Below are positions 1 to 8,963 of a stretch of DNA of 58,601 nt, piece after piece. A program made the translations under genes and the position numbers. Source of the stretch: JAHWJR01 sp035942035 (GTDB lineage: Bacteria; Actinomycetota; Acidimicrobiia; Acidimicrobiales; CADCSY01). The stretch spans positions 1 to 58,601 of the forward strand of contig DASZDK010000052.1 in the NCBI GenBank assembly GCA_035942035.1, in the 5' to 3' direction. The notes beneath the pieces were generated by a model. It did no database searches. It saw nothing but the letters and a program-made list of their open reading frames with translations, and was not told the origin of the DNA. Within the stretch, counting starts at the first letter, position 1, and the number at the start of each line of letters is the position of its first letter.

Positions 1-371
<371 letters not shown>

Positions 372-450
372 ATCTTGCAGGTCGACCGGCGTACCGGCCT
401 TCCCGTCGATCATGGAGAGTCGGTGACGAGCAGTTGCTCGCCACTGACTG

Positions 451-483
451 GCATCAAAACGGACGATGTCCGTGTTTTGATGC
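451..483 (-). other. Perfect hairpin in the 16S rRNA leader
   Basis: Arms GCATCAAAAC (451-460) and GTTTTGATGC (474-483) are perfect inverted repeats, and the stem continues as GGAC/GTCC with a 2-base bulge, closing on a GAT loop. It lies about 80 bases upstream of mature 16S within the transcribed leader. The long AT-rich stem stands out in this GC-rich DNA. No U-run follows on the transcribed strand, so a processing or folding role is more likely than termination; that is inference. Confidence 0.6.
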
Positions 484-560
484 AAAGGTAATTTGAACGC
501 TCACGTACCGGGACCGAAAGCCCCGATGCGGGAACGCCCGCACTCGCTTTGAACCTTCCT

Positions 561-582
561 CTGTTCCGTTTTCAAGGAGCGC
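561..582 (-). promoter_or_regulatory. boxA-like rRNA antitermination site
   Basis: On the minus strand this reads GCGCTCCTTGAAAACGGAAC followed by AG, close to the CTCCTTGAAAACT type boxA seen in actinobacterial rRNA leaders. It lies between the rrn promoter (696-724) and 16S, where NusB/S10-dependent antitermination sites are expected. The call rests on motif similarity and position. Confidence 0.6.
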
Positions 583-695
583 TTGGCTCGTCCGCACACG
601 CCCAGAAAGCGGGTGTTGGTGCGTCTTCTCGGCGGCCAGGCTATCGGCCGGTGATCCGATCAGTTCCGGATCTTCTTGCTCCGAGGCGAACAGTT

Positions 696-724
696 ACCCT
701 ACCGCCGGAACCTCGGAACGTCAA
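696..724 (-). promoter_or_regulatory. rrn promoter (TTGACG-N17-TAGGGT)
   Basis: On the minus strand a -35 TTGACG (719-724) is followed by exactly 17 bases and a -10 TAGGGT (696-701), a near-consensus housekeeping-sigma promoter. Transcription would start near 688, giving a leader of about 320 bases before 16S that contains the boxA-like site and the hairpin. The gene-free stretch 372-800 is thus rRNA leader, promoter and the tyrS terminator. Confidence 0.8.
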
Positions 725-757
725 CCCCGTCGTCGGCTGGAGGCTGAGCGCATCCCG

Positions 758-799
758 CTCGCCGGCGAGGTCGCCAGTGTACAAGGCCTCGCCGGCGAG
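758..799 (-). terminator. Hairpin after tyrS made of two identical palindromes
   Basis: Arms CTCGCCGGCGAGG (758-770) and CCTCGCCGGCGAG (787-799) form a perfect 13-bp stem with a 16-base loop. It begins two bases past the tyrS stop codon and lies upstream of the rrn promoter. Each arm contains CTCGCCGGCGAG, itself a perfect 12-bp palindrome. There is no U-run, as is common for actinobacterial hairpin terminators. It probably separates tyrS transcription from the rRNA promoter. Confidence 0.6.
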
Positions 800-800
800 T

Positions 801-2123
801 TCATTCCCGCCCGACCCGGAGGAGGTGGTGGTGGCGCCGGCCTCGACGGAGCAGTATCCAGCGCCCGTGGCGGAGGTCAGCGGTTGACAGCAGCGGGCTC
901 TCGACGGCCACCCGCTGGTCGTTGACGTAGACCGCCCCCTGCCCGACGCTGCGGCGGGCGTCGCTGCGGGAGCTGCTGAGGCCGGTCTCCGCCAGCACGA
1001 CCACGAGGTCGAGGCCTTCGGCCAGGCGGTCCGGGTCCACCACCGTGGACGGGACCTCCTGCTGGAGGGTCCGGTATGCCGCTTCGGGCACCTCCTCGGG
1101 CCCGGCGCCGAAGAGGATGTCGGAGGCGGCCTGGGCCGCCGACGTCTCGGCCTCCCCGTGGACCAGGGCGGTGACCTCCGAGGCGAGACGCCGCTGGGCC
1201 TCTCGGCGAGCTGGTGCGGTGGCGTGGAGCGCCGTCACCCGCGCCACCTCGTCGACCTCGAGGAGTGTCAGTTGCAGCAGGAATCGCTCGACGTCGGCGT
1301 CGTCGACCTGCATCCAGTGCTGGTAGAAGGCGTACGGGCTCGTGCGCCGGGGATCGAGCCAGACGTTTCCCTCGACGCTCTTGCCGAACTTGGTGCCGTC
1401 GGCCCGGGTGAGCAACGGCCAGGTGAGGCCGTGGACCACATCACCGGTGCGGCGGCGGACCAAGTCGATGCCGGCGGTGATGTTGCCCCACTGGTCCGAT
1501 CCGCCAATTTGGAGGTCGCAGCCCTCGTGCTGATGGAGCCACAGGTAGTCGTGGGCCTGGATGAGCATGTAGCTGAACTCGGTGAAGGAGATGCCCTCGG
1601 TGCTCTCCAGGCGGGACCGTACCGACTCCTTGGCCATCATCTGGTTGACCGTGGCGTGCTTGCCCACGTCCCGGAGGAACTCGAGCAGACCCAGACCGGC
1701 GGTCCACGAGGCGTTGTCGACGAGGATGGCGGCCTGACCGGCGGTGGCGTCGCCGAGCTCCCCGTATCCGTCGGCCTCGAACGCCAGCAGGCGCCGCAGT
1801 TGGGCCTCGATGCCCCGCAGGTTGGCGGCCAGCGTGGCCGGGTCGAGGAGTGCCCGCTCCCCGGTGCGGCCGCCGGGATCACCGATCATCCCCGTGGCTC
1901 CACCGGCAAGGGCGACCGGGCGGTGTCCGGCAGCCTGGAACCGGCGCAGGGCGAGCACTCCCACCAGGTTGCCAACGTGCAGGCTGTCGGCCGTGGGGTC
2001 GATGCCGTGGTACACGGTGACGGGGGACGACAGACGTCTGGCCAGCGCGGCGCGGTCGGTGGTGTCGTACACGAGACCCCGCGCCTCGAAGTCGGCCAGG
2101 ACAGAAGAAGGTGGTCGCGACAC
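801..2123 (-). CDS. tyrS: Tyrosine--tRNA ligase
   Basis: Class I tyrosyl-tRNA synthetase, charging tRNA-Tyr in the cytoplasm; 440 residues, about the normal length. The HIGH-type signature is HVGN at residues 49-52, the KMSKS-type loop is KFGKS at 245-249, and the tRNA/tyrosine segment ESTEGISFTEFSYMLIQAHD leads to DLQIGGSDQWGN. A C-terminal S4-type RNA-binding domain follows. The start is taken as GTG at 2123, which opens VSRPPSSVLADFEARGL, the normal N-terminus; the frame stays open much further upstream, but that stretch looks like no known domain. The gene follows mpg after a 148-base gap filled by a palindromic repeat, and directly precedes the rRNA locus. Confidence 0.96.
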   Translation of the reverse strand: MSRPPSSVLADFEARGLVYDTTDRAALARRLSSPVTVYHGIDPTADSLHVGNLVGVLALRRFQAAGHRPVALAGGATGMIGDPGGRTGERALLDPATLAANLRGIEAQLRRLLAFEADGYGELGDATAGQAAILVDNASWTAGLGLLEFLRDVGKHATVNQMMAKESVRSRLESTEGISFTEFSYMLIQAHDYLWLHQHEGCDLQIGGSDQWGNITAGIDLVRRRTGDVVHGLTWPLLTRADGTKFGKSVEGNVWLDPRRTSPYAFYQHWMQVDDADVERFLLQLTLLEVDEVARVTALHATAPARREAQRRLASEVTALVHGEAETSAAQAASDILFGAGPEEVPEAAYRTLQQEVPSTVVDPDRLAEGLDLVVVLAETGLSSSRSDARRSVGQGAVYVNDQRVAVESPLLSTADLRHGRWILLRRGRRHHHLLRVGRE

Positions 2124-2178
2124 GCGGCCATGCTCGCCCCCAGCGCCCTGGCTGGTCCAATGGGGAACGCCCCCCTTC

Positions 2179-2290
2179 GCCGGCGGATCACCGTCGGTGC
2201 AACGCTGCGGAGTCCGCCAGGCGCAGCAGCACACGCAGCCACCACGGCTCCGTGCAACGGGCGCCGGCGGATTATCGCCGGCGCAACGGA
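2179..2290 (+). repeat. Dispersed palindromic repeat, copy 1
   Basis: The core is a perfect 9-bp inverted repeat, GCGCCGGCG (2261-2269) and CGCCGGCGC (2276-2284), around the loop GATTAT. A degenerate second core (CGCCGGCGGATCACCGTCGG) lies at about 2180-2199. Between them is a body with GGAGTCCGCCAGGCGCAGCA, then GGCTCCGTGCAACGG just before the core. The same parts recur at 12893-12970 and, inverted, at 25551-25665. The copy fills the mpg-tyrS gap and supplies the mpg stop codon (TAA at 2274-2272). Confidence 0.8.
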
Positions 2291-2859
2291 GCAGAGACGT
2301 GGGGGTCACCCTCGACGTACCAGCGCCAGGGCTCGTCCACTGCCACCCGGATGCCCACCCGGGTGGCGGCCACCACGCCGGCGGGCGGCGGCACGCCCTG
2401 GTCGACGATGGTGATGCCCCCTCCGCCACCCACCAGGTCGGAGCCATCGGAGGTGCCGTCGATGCCGTAGGCCTGGCACAACCGCGCCGGGCCCCGGCAC
2501 AGGTCGCGCTCCCGGCGGCAGGCGGGGCGGCGGGCCCACATCTCCTCGAGTCCGGACAGTGGCCGCAGGGCCCGGAGCAGCACCGCCACCCCCTCTCCCT
2601 CGTCCCCGCACACGGCGTTGGCGCACCAGTGCATGCCGTAGGTGAAGTAGACGTAAAGATGGCCCGGGGGGCCAAACATGGTGGCGTTGCGCGCTGTACG
2701 ACCGCGGTAGGTGTGGGAGGCCGGGTCCAACCGACCGCAGTAGGCCTCGGTCTCCACGATCAGCGCCCGGCAGGGCCCCCTGACCAGCACCTTGTGCAGC
2801 AGGTCCGGCGCCACCTCCCTGGGGTCGCGCCGGTAGAACTCACGGGGAAGCGGCAGCAC
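2272..2859 (-). CDS. mpg: DNA-3-methyladenine glycosylase (AAG/Mpg family)
   Basis: Base-excision repair glycosylase removing alkylated purines; 195 residues, normal for the family. Typical features are the N-terminal LPREFYRRDPREVAPDLL, the catalytic IVETEAYCG segment (general-base Glu), the SHTYRGRTARNATMFG loop and the YFTYGMHWCANAV segment. The GTG start at 2859 lies inside the end of argH (20-base overlap), so it is probably translated with the arg operon. Its last residues (LRRR) and TAA stop are encoded by the palindromic repeat, suggesting the original C-terminus was altered by repeat insertion. Linkage of mpg, tyrS and arg genes also occurs in mycobacteria. Confidence 0.93.
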   Translation of the reverse strand: MLPLPREFYRRDPREVAPDLLHKVLVRGPCRALIVETEAYCGRLDPASHTYRGRTARNATMFGPPGHLYVYFTYGMHWCANAVCGDEGEGVAVLLRALRPLSGLEEMWARRPACRRERDLCRGPARLCQAYGIDGTSDGSDLVGGGGGITIVDQGVPPPAGVVAATRVGIRVAVDEPWRWYVEGDPHVSAPLRRR

Positions 2860-4237
2860 CGAGGCGCTCCCGGTCCGACGACAGGCGGGCACGAAAGCGC
2901 TCCAGCTGCACGGCCACCGCCTCGGGGCCGGCGCCGCCGGCGGTGGTGCGGCGGGACACGGCCGTGCCCGGCTCGAGCAACCGGACCGCCTCGGGCCCCA
3001 GCTCGGGAGCGGCCGCCACCAGCCGAGCCAGGGCACCACCGTCGTCGTCTGCCGCCGCCTGGCGAACCAGCCGCCCGACCACGGCATGGGCGTCGCGGAA
3101 CGGCATTCCCCTGGCCACCAGGTGCTCGGCCAGGTCGACGGCCGCCGCCGCCGGGCCGTCGGCGGCTGCCGCCATGCGGTCGGTGCGGAACGTGGCGCTG
3201 GCCAGCAGTCCCGCGAGGGCGAGCAGCGCCCCCCGGACCTGGTCGACGGCGTCGAACAGCGGCTCCTTGTCCTCCTGGAGGTCGCGGTTGTAGGCCAGCG
3301 GCAGGCCCTTCAGCGTCGTGAGCATGCCGGTGAGGTGCCCGATCAGCCGGCCCGCCTTGCCCCGGGCCAGCTCGGCCACGTCGGGGTTCTTCTTCTGGGG
3401 AAGCATCGAGGAGCCGGTGGCCCAGGCGTCGTCGAGCAGGAGGAAGCCGAACTCGTCGCTGTTCCACAGCACGAGCTCCTCGCCGATGCGTGACAGGTGC
3501 ACGCCCAGCAGGGCGAGGTCGAACAGGGCCTCGGCCACGAAGTCGCGGTCGGAGACGGCGTCGAGGCTGTTCTCGAAGCGCCCGGCGAAGCCCAGGTCGG
3601 CGGCCACGGCGTCGGCATCCAGGCGCAGCGACGAACCCGCCAGGGCGCCGGCGCCGAGCGGCGACACGTCGAGGCGCGCTCGGGTGGCGAGCAACCGGTC
3701 GACGTCGCGGGCCAGGGCCCATCCGTGGGCCAGGAGGTGGTGAGCCAGGAGCACTGGCTGGGCCCGCTGGAGGTGGGTGTAGCCGGGCAGGTAGGCACCC
3801 CCGGCCGCCAGGGCCCGGTCGAGCAGCACCTGCTGGAGCTCGATGCCGAGCACGGCAACCGACGCCAGCTCCCGCTTGCACCACAGGCGCAGGTCGGTGG
3901 CCACCTGGTCGTTGCGGCTGCGCCCGGTGTGCAGCTTGGCGCCGGCGGGGCCGGCCAGCTCGGTGACCCGGCGCTCGACGGCGGTGTGGATGTCCTCGTC
4001 CCCAGGTGCGAAGTCGAAGCTCCCCGACGCCAGCTCCTCGTCCACCGCGTCGAGGGCGGCGAGCACGGTCTCGACCTCCCCCTCGTCGAGCACCCCCGCC
4101 CGGCCCAGACCCCGGACATGCGCCCGGGAGCCGGCGATGTCGTCGGTTGCCAGCCGGCGGTCGACGGCCAGGCTCACGGTGAAGTCGAGCAGCTCGGGAG
4201 CCGGTCCTCCCGAGAAGCGCCCCTGCCAGAGGGTCAC
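2840..4237 (-). CDS. argH: Argininosuccinate lyase
   Basis: Last step of arginine synthesis: argininosuccinate to arginine plus fumarate. It has 465 residues, normal for the fumarase/aspartase superfamily. The family signature GSSMLPQKKNPD is present, as are the early substrate loops (LWQGRFSGG, TGRSRNDQVATD) and TRTHLQ-type GYTHLQRAQPV with its catalytic His. The GTG start at 4237 overlaps the argG stop as GTGA, implying translational coupling. A longer reading frame continues upstream through argG but is out of frame with it and is not coding. Confidence 0.97.
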   Translation of the reverse strand: MTLWQGRFSGGPAPELLDFTVSLAVDRRLATDDIAGSRAHVRGLGRAGVLDEGEVETVLAALDAVDEELASGSFDFAPGDEDIHTAVERRVTELAGPAGAKLHTGRSRNDQVATDLRLWCKRELASVAVLGIELQQVLLDRALAAGGAYLPGYTHLQRAQPVLLAHHLLAHGWALARDVDRLLATRARLDVSPLGAGALAGSSLRLDADAVAADLGFAGRFENSLDAVSDRDFVAEALFDLALLGVHLSRIGEELVLWNSDEFGFLLLDDAWATGSSMLPQKKNPDVAELARGKAGRLIGHLTGMLTTLKGLPLAYNRDLQEDKEPLFDAVDQVRGALLALAGLLASATFRTDRMAAAADGPAAAAVDLAEHLVARGMPFRDAHAVVGRLVRQAAADDDGGALARLVAAAPELGPEAVRLLEPGTAVSRRTTAGGAGPEAVAVQLERFRARLSSDRERLGAAASP

Positions 4238-5445
4238 CGGGGCATGCCCCCCTCGTCCTTCCTGCCCTGGCGGGCGGCCCAGGTGCGGATCCCCAGCCCC
4301 CAGAGGCGGACGAACCCTTCGGCGTCCTGGTGGCGGAAGCTGTCGGCGGCCTCGTAGGTGGCCAGGTCGTAGTCGTAGAGGCCCACCGGGCTGCGCCGGC
4401 CGGCCACGATGCAACGGCCGGGCATCTCGCAGCGCAGCCGGACCTGGCCGGTGACATGGCGCTGGCTCTCCTCCACGAAGGCGTCGAGGGCCGACTTCAG
4501 CGGCGAGAACCACAACCCGTCGTAGACCAGCTCGGCGTAGCGGGGCTCGAGGCGGGCCTTCTCGTGGGCCAGGTCGCGCTCCATGGTCAGGTCCTCCAGG
4601 TCCGAATGCGCCATGAGCAGGGCGAGCGAGCCGGGGCACTCGTAGATCTCCCGGCTTTTGATGCCGACCCGCCGGTTCTCGACCATGTCGATGCGCCCCC
4701 AGCCGTACGAGCCCACCACCCGGGTGACCTCGTCCACCAGCTCGTGAAGGGGCAGGCTGCGCCCGTCCAGGGCCACGGGCACGCCCTGCTCGAAGTCGAT
4801 CACCAGGTCGCAGGACCCGGTGGCCGTGGGCGTGGTCGTCTCGTACACCTCCTCCGGTGGCGACTGCCACGGGTCCTCGAGCACACCGCACTCGATGGTG
4901 CGGCCCCACAGGTTCTGGTCGATGGAGTACGGGCTGGCCTTGGTCACGGTCACGGGGATGGCGTGGCGCTCGGCGTACTCGATGGACTCCTCCCGGGTCA
5001 GGCCCCAACCCCGGACCGGCGCCAGGATGTCGAGATCGGGCGCCAGGGCGGCGGTGGAGACCTCGAAGCGGACCTGGTCGTTGCCCTTCCCGGTGCAGCC
5101 GTGGGCCACTGCGTCGGCCCGGTGCTCACGTGCGGCAGCCACCAGGTGCTTGACGATCACCGGGCGGGACAGGGACGACACGAGCGGGTACTTGCCCTCG
5201 TAGCGGGCGTTGGCCCGCAGCGCAGGGGCGACGTAGTCCTCGGCGAACTCCCGACGGGCGTCGACCACCACGGCTTCGACCGCCCCCGCCGCCAGCGCCC
5301 GCTCCCGGATGATCTCGAAGTCGCCACCCTGACCGACGTCGACGGCCACGGCGATCACCTCGGTGCCCATCTCCTCGATCATCCACCGCACCGCCACGGA
5401 GGTGTCGAGTCCCCCGCTGTAGGCCAGCACCGCTCGTGTCGCCAT
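4234..5445 (-). CDS. argG: Argininosuccinate synthase
   Basis: ATP-dependent joining of citrulline and aspartate, the penultimate arginine step; 403 residues, the standard length. The nucleotide-binding PP-loop AYSGGLDTS is at residues 8-16, and conserved GCTGKGNDQVRFE and RPVIVKHL segments follow. ATG start at 5445, two bases past the argR stop, with a strong GAGGAGG ribosome-binding site lying inside the end of argR. This is one of the few genes in the cluster with a classical ribosome-binding site rather than a direct overlap. Confidence 0.97.
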   Translation of the reverse strand: MATRAVLAYSGGLDTSVAVRWMIEEMGTEVIAVAVDVGQGGDFEIIRERALAAGAVEAVVVDARREFAEDYVAPALRANARYEGKYPLVSSLSRPVIVKHLVAAAREHRADAVAHGCTGKGNDQVRFEVSTAALAPDLDILAPVRGWGLTREESIEYAERHAIPVTVTKASPYSIDQNLWGRTIECGVLEDPWQSPPEEVYETTTPTATGSCDLVIDFEQGVPVALDGRSLPLHELVDEVTRVVGSYGWGRIDMVENRRVGIKSREIYECPGSLALLMAHSDLEDLTMERDLAHEKARLEPRYAELVYDGLWFSPLKSALDAFVEESQRHVTGQVRLRCEMPGRCIVAGRRSPVGLYDYDLATYEAADSFRHQDAEGFVRLWGLGIRTWAARQGRKDEGGMPR

Positions 5446-5447
5446 GA

Positions 5448-5993
5448 TCAGCCCTCCTCGTTCCGCGGCCCGCCGGCATCTCCGCCCGGGCCGTCTTCTG
5501 TCGTGTGGTCGAGGCCGGCCAGGCCCCGGAGGCGATCGGCCACCGCGGCACCGCCGGCCCGCTCGGCCACGACCACCAGGACGGTGTCGTCACCGGCCAC
5601 CGTGCCCACGATCTCGGACAGGCCGGCCCGGTCGAGGGCCGAGCCCACCACGTGGGCCGAGCCCGGTGGCGTGCGCAGGACCACGAGGTTGGCCGACCAC
5701 GCCACCTGGACCACCCAGTCGGAGAACACCCGCCGGAGGTGGTCGCCCGGCGCCACCTGCTCGAAGGCGAGCTCGGGGATGGCGTACACGGTCTCGCCTC
5801 CCGGGACCCGCACCTTCACCGCGCCCAGCTCGTCGAGGTCGCGCGACACCGTCGCCTGGGTGGCGCTGACGCCCTCGGCGGCCAGCAGCTCGACCAGGCG
5901 GGCCTGGCTGGTGACGGGATGGGCCCCGAGGAGCCCGGCGATCCGGTGCTGGCGCTGGGGCTTGCCCAACTGGCCCTCGGCCCCCGGGGTCAA
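5448..5993 (-). CDS. argR: Arginine repressor ArgR
   Basis: Arginine-sensing repressor of the arginine genes. The N-terminal winged helix spans about residues 14-62 (RIAGLLGAHPVTSQ..LVELLAAEGVSATQATVSRDLDELG). The C-terminal hexamerisation/arginine-binding domain carries the family motif GTVAGDDTVLVV. The best start is TTG at 5993, because it overlaps the argF stop as TTGA, matching the overlap style of the whole operon; it gives 181 residues. The last 20 residues (EDGPGGDAGGPRNEEG) are a flexible tail. It sits inside the operon it is expected to repress, giving autoregulation through the box upstream of argC. Confidence 0.93.
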   Translation of the reverse strand: MTPGAEGQLGKPQRQHRIAGLLGAHPVTSQARLVELLAAEGVSATQATVSRDLDELGAVKVRVPGGETVYAIPELAFEQVAPGDHLRRVFSDWVVQVAWSANLVVLRTPPGSAHVVGSALDRAGLSEIVGTVAGDDTVLVVVAERAGGAAVADRLRGLAGLDHTTEDGPGGDAGGPRNEEG

Positions 5994-6919
5994 GGCGAAC
6001 CCTCGGCCACGGAGCCGCCCAGCGGCGGATCCGCCAGCACGAAGGCCAGTAGGCCCCGGGCGGCATGCATCCGGTTGGCCGCCTCCTGCCAGACCAGGCT
6101 GCGGGGCCCGTCGACCACGCCGGCGGAGACCTCCTCGCCCCGATGGGCGGGCAGGCAGTGGAGGAACACCGCCTCCGGCGCGGCCAGTCCCATGAGGTGC
6201 TCGTCGACCATGAAGCCGGCGAAGGCCCGCCGGCGCTCGTCGGCCTCTTCTTCCTGGCCCATGGAGGCCCACACGTCGGTGACCACCACGTCGGCACCAC
6301 GCACCGCCTGCCCCGGATCGGTCGTGGCCAGGACCTCCCCGCCCCGCGACCGCACCCGGTCGAGGTGGTCGGGCTGGGGCCCGAACCCCGTCGGGCACGC
6401 CGCCCGCACGCTCATCCCGGCCATGGTGGCGGCGAGCGAGAGGGACCGGAAGACGTTGTTGGCGTCGCCCACCCAGGCCAGCTGGTGACCGGCCAGGTCA
6501 CCGAAGTGCTGGCGCAGGGTCAGCACGTCGGCCAGCGCCTGGGTGGGGTGGGCGCGATCGCTGAGCAGGTTGACCACCGGGACCGAGGCGGCGGCGGCCA
6601 TGCGCTCGAGCACGCCGTGGTCGGCCACCCGGGCGCCGATGAGCGCGTGGTACGACGACAGCGTCCGGGCCAGGTCCTCGGCCGTCTCCCGGACGTCGAT
6701 CCCGACCTCCTCGCCCCGCAGGGACACGGGATGGCCGCCGAGCTGCACCACCGCCATCTCGGTGGCGTTGCGGGTGCGGGCCGACGGCTTCTCGAACAGC
6801 AGAGCGGCGCCCTTGCCGTGCAGGACCGGGGCGGGCCGGGGCGCGTCGGCCAGCTCGAGCACCGTCGCCAGCTCGGCCGGGGACAGGTCGTCGACCTCGA
6901 GCAGGTGTCGCAGCCTCAC
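5990..6919 (-). CDS. argF: Ornithine carbamoyltransferase
   Basis: Makes citrulline from ornithine and carbamoyl phosphate. It is 309 residues, with the carbamoyl-phosphate loop EKPSARTRNATE (S-x-R-T-R), the HPTQALAD motif and the ornithine-side FLHCLPAHRGEEV containing the catalytic HCLP. GTG start at 6919 overlaps the argD stop as GTGA; the stop overlaps the argR TTG start. A larger open frame upstream belongs to no domain and was discarded. Confidence 0.97.
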   Translation of the reverse strand: MRLRHLLEVDDLSPAELATVLELADAPRPAPVLHGKGAALLFEKPSARTRNATEMAVVQLGGHPVSLRGEEVGIDVRETAEDLARTLSSYHALIGARVADHGVLERMAAAASVPVVNLLSDRAHPTQALADVLTLRQHFGDLAGHQLAWVGDANNVFRSLSLAATMAGMSVRAACPTGFGPQPDHLDRVRSRGGEVLATTDPGQAVRGADVVVTDVWASMGQEEEADERRRAFAGFMVDEHLMGLAAPEAVFLHCLPAHRGEEVSAGVVDGPRSLVWQEAANRMHAARGLLAFVLADPPLGGSVAEGSP

Positions 6920-8067
6920 CGCAGGACCTCGGCCAGGATGCCGACGGCCTCGTCGACCTCGGCCTCGGAGACCAGCAGCGGCGGCGCCAGGCGCACGGCG
7001 GTGGACGTGACCGCGTTGACCACCAGCCCCCGCTCCAGGGCGCCGGCGGTCACCTCGGCGGCCGGGCGCTCGACCAGCTCCGCCGCCAGCAGCAGCCCCA
7101 GGCCCCGCACGAGGCGGACCCCGGGCACCTGGCCGAGCGCCTCGGCCAGCCGGGCGCCGGTCGCCGCCGCCCGGCGGGGGACGCCCTCGGCCTCCATGGT
7201 GGCCAGCACCGCCCGCGCCGCCGAGGCCGCCAGTGGCTGGCCCCCGAAGGTGCTGCCGTGGTCGCCCGGGCGGAAGGCGGCGGCCACCTCGGCGCGCGCC
7301 CAGCAGGCACCGATGGGCACGCCGTTGCCGAGGGCCTTGGCCAGGGTCACCACGTCGGGACGGACGTCGAAGTGCTCGAAGGCGAACCACCGGCCCGTGC
7401 GCCCCAGCCCGGTCTGGACCTCGTCGACCATCATCAGCAGCCCGCGCTCGTCACAGAGCCGGCGCACGCCCTGGAAGTACTCGGCGGTGGCGGGCTGCAC
7501 GCCGCCCTCCCCCTGCACCGGCTCGAGCAGCACGGCGGCCACGCCCGGGTCGATGGCCGCCTCGAGGGCGTCGAGGTCGCACCAGGCGACGTGGCGGAAC
7601 CCCTCGGGCAGCGGCTGGAAGGCCTCGTGCTTGGCCGGCTGGCCGGTGGCGTGCAGGGTGGCGAGCGTGCGGCCGTGGAACGACCCGTAGGCGCTCACGA
7701 CCGTGTGGCGGCCACGGCCTCCCCACTTGCGGGCGAGCTTGAGGGCGCACTCGTTGGCCTCCGCGCCGGAGTTGGAGAAGAACACCTGGCCACCGCCGCC
7801 GAGCAGCCGGTCGAGGGTGCGGGCCACCTCGGGCCCCACCTCGGTGCCGAAGAGGTTGGACACGTGGACGAGGGTCCGGGCCTGGGCGGCCACGGCGTCG
7901 GCCACCGCCGGGTGGGCGTGGCCGAGGGCGGTGACGCCGAGGCCGGAGAGGAAGTCGAGGTAGCGGCGACCCTCGCCGTCCCACAGCTCGGTGCCCCGGC
8001 CCCGCACGAACGTCACCGGCGGCGGCGGGTAGGTGGGCATGAGCGGGGAACCCGGTCCGTCGCTCAT
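6916..8067 (-). CDS. argD: Acetylornithine aminotransferase
   Basis: PLP-dependent class III aminotransferase converting N-acetylglutamate semialdehyde to N-acetylornithine; 383 residues. Visible motifs are FFSNSGAEANECALKLAR, the Asp-containing MMVDEVQTGLGRTG and the PLP lysine in LAKALGNGVPIGA. ATG start at 8067 overlaps the argB stop as ATGA. In many actinobacteria the same enzyme also serves lysine synthesis; nothing here decides that. Confidence 0.95.
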   Translation of the reverse strand: MSDGPGSPLMPTYPPPPVTFVRGRGTELWDGEGRRYLDFLSGLGVTALGHAHPAVADAVAAQARTLVHVSNLFGTEVGPEVARTLDRLLGGGGQVFFSNSGAEANECALKLARKWGGRGRHTVVSAYGSFHGRTLATLHATGQPAKHEAFQPLPEGFRHVAWCDLDALEAAIDPGVAAVLLEPVQGEGGVQPATAEYFQGVRRLCDERGLLMMVDEVQTGLGRTGRWFAFEHFDVRPDVVTLAKALGNGVPIGACWARAEVAAAFRPGDHGSTFGGQPLAASAARAVLATMEAEGVPRRAAATGARLAEALGQVPGVRLVRGLGLLLAAELVERPAAEVTAGALERGLVVNAVTSTAVRLAPPLLVSEAEVDEAVGILAEVLR

Positions 8068-8963
8068 GCCGAGATCATGGTGCCGATGCCGGAGTTGGTG
8101 AAGATCTCCAGCAGCAGGACGTGGGGAACGCGGCCGTCGAGGATGTGGGCGTGGCCCACGCCGGCCCGGACGGCCCGGACGCACGAGTCGATCTTGGGCA
8201 CCATGCCGGCGGTGACGGTGCCGGCCTCGATCATGGCCTCGGCCTGCTCGACCGACGCCGTCGACAGCACGCTGCCGGGGTCGCCGGCCCGCCCCCACAG
8301 CCCCTCGACGTCGGTCAGGTAGACGAGCTTCTCGGCCCCGAGGGCGGTGGCGATGGCGCCGGCGGCGGTGTCGGCGTTGATGTTGAAGGCCTGCCCGGAG
8401 TCGTCGGCGCCGATGGTCGCCACCACGGGGACGATCTCCTCGTTGAGCAGGCGCTCGAGGATGGCGGGCCGCACCTCGTGGATGTCGCCCACGAATCCCA
8501 ACTCGGCCGAGCGGGCACGGGCCCGGAGCAGGCCGGCGTCCTCACCTGACACCCCCACCGCCGGCGTGCCGTGCAGGTTGAGCGCGGAGACGATGTCGCG
8601 GTTCACCTTGCCCACCAGCACCATGCGGGCGATGTCGAGGGTCTCGGCGTCGGTCACCCGCAGCCCGTCGACGAACTTGGGCACCTTGCCGAGGCGGGCC
8701 ATGAGGTCGCCGATCTGAGGGCCGCCGCCGTGGACCACCACCATCCCCATGCCGACGGACCGCAGCAGGGCGATGTCCTCGGCGAACAGGGCCAGGCCGT
8801 CGCCGTCGGCGTGGCCCTGCCCCACCGATGCAGTCATGGCGTTGCCGCCGTACTTGACCACGGCGACGGTGTTGCGGAAGCGGCGGATGTAGGGCAGGGC
8901 CTCGACCAGGATCTCGGTCTTGTCGGCGGCGCTCAGCCCCGCCAGCCCGTCGACAGGCTCCAT
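8064..8963 (-). CDS. argB: Acetylglutamate kinase
   Basis: Phosphorylates N-acetylglutamate and is commonly the arginine-inhibited control point; 299 residues. The amino acid kinase fold shows KYGGNAM near the N-terminus, VHGGGPQI, and FNINADTAAGAIA. The N-terminal extension of about 30 residues (SAADKTEILVEALPYIRRF) matches the arginine-sensitive hexameric type, so feedback inhibition is likely. ATG start at 8963 overlaps the argJ stop as TGATG. Confidence 0.97.
   Translation of the reverse strand: MEPVDGLAGLSAADKTEILVEALPYIRRFRNTVAVVKYGGNAMTASVGQGHADGDGLALFAEDIALLRSVGMGMVVVHGGGPQIGDLMARLGKVPKFVDGLRVTDAETLDIARMVLVGKVNRDIVSALNLHGTPAVGVSGEDAGLLRARARSAELGFVGDIHEVRPAILERLLNEEIVPVVATIGADDSGQAFNINADTAAGAIATALGAEKLVYLTDVEGLWGRAGDPGSVLSTASVEQAEAMIEAGTVTAGMVPKIDSCVRAVRAGVGHAHILDGRVPHVLLLEIFTNSGIGTMISA

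Noticed and set aside
451..483. Intrinsic terminator in the rRNA leader
   Set aside because: No U-run follows the stem on the transcribed strand, and termination inside an rRNA leader would be unlikely next to a boxA-like site.
2124..2675. N-terminal extension of tyrS
   Set aside because: The open frame upstream of GTG 2123 runs through the repeat and antisense-like mpg sequence and matches no tRNA synthetase domain.
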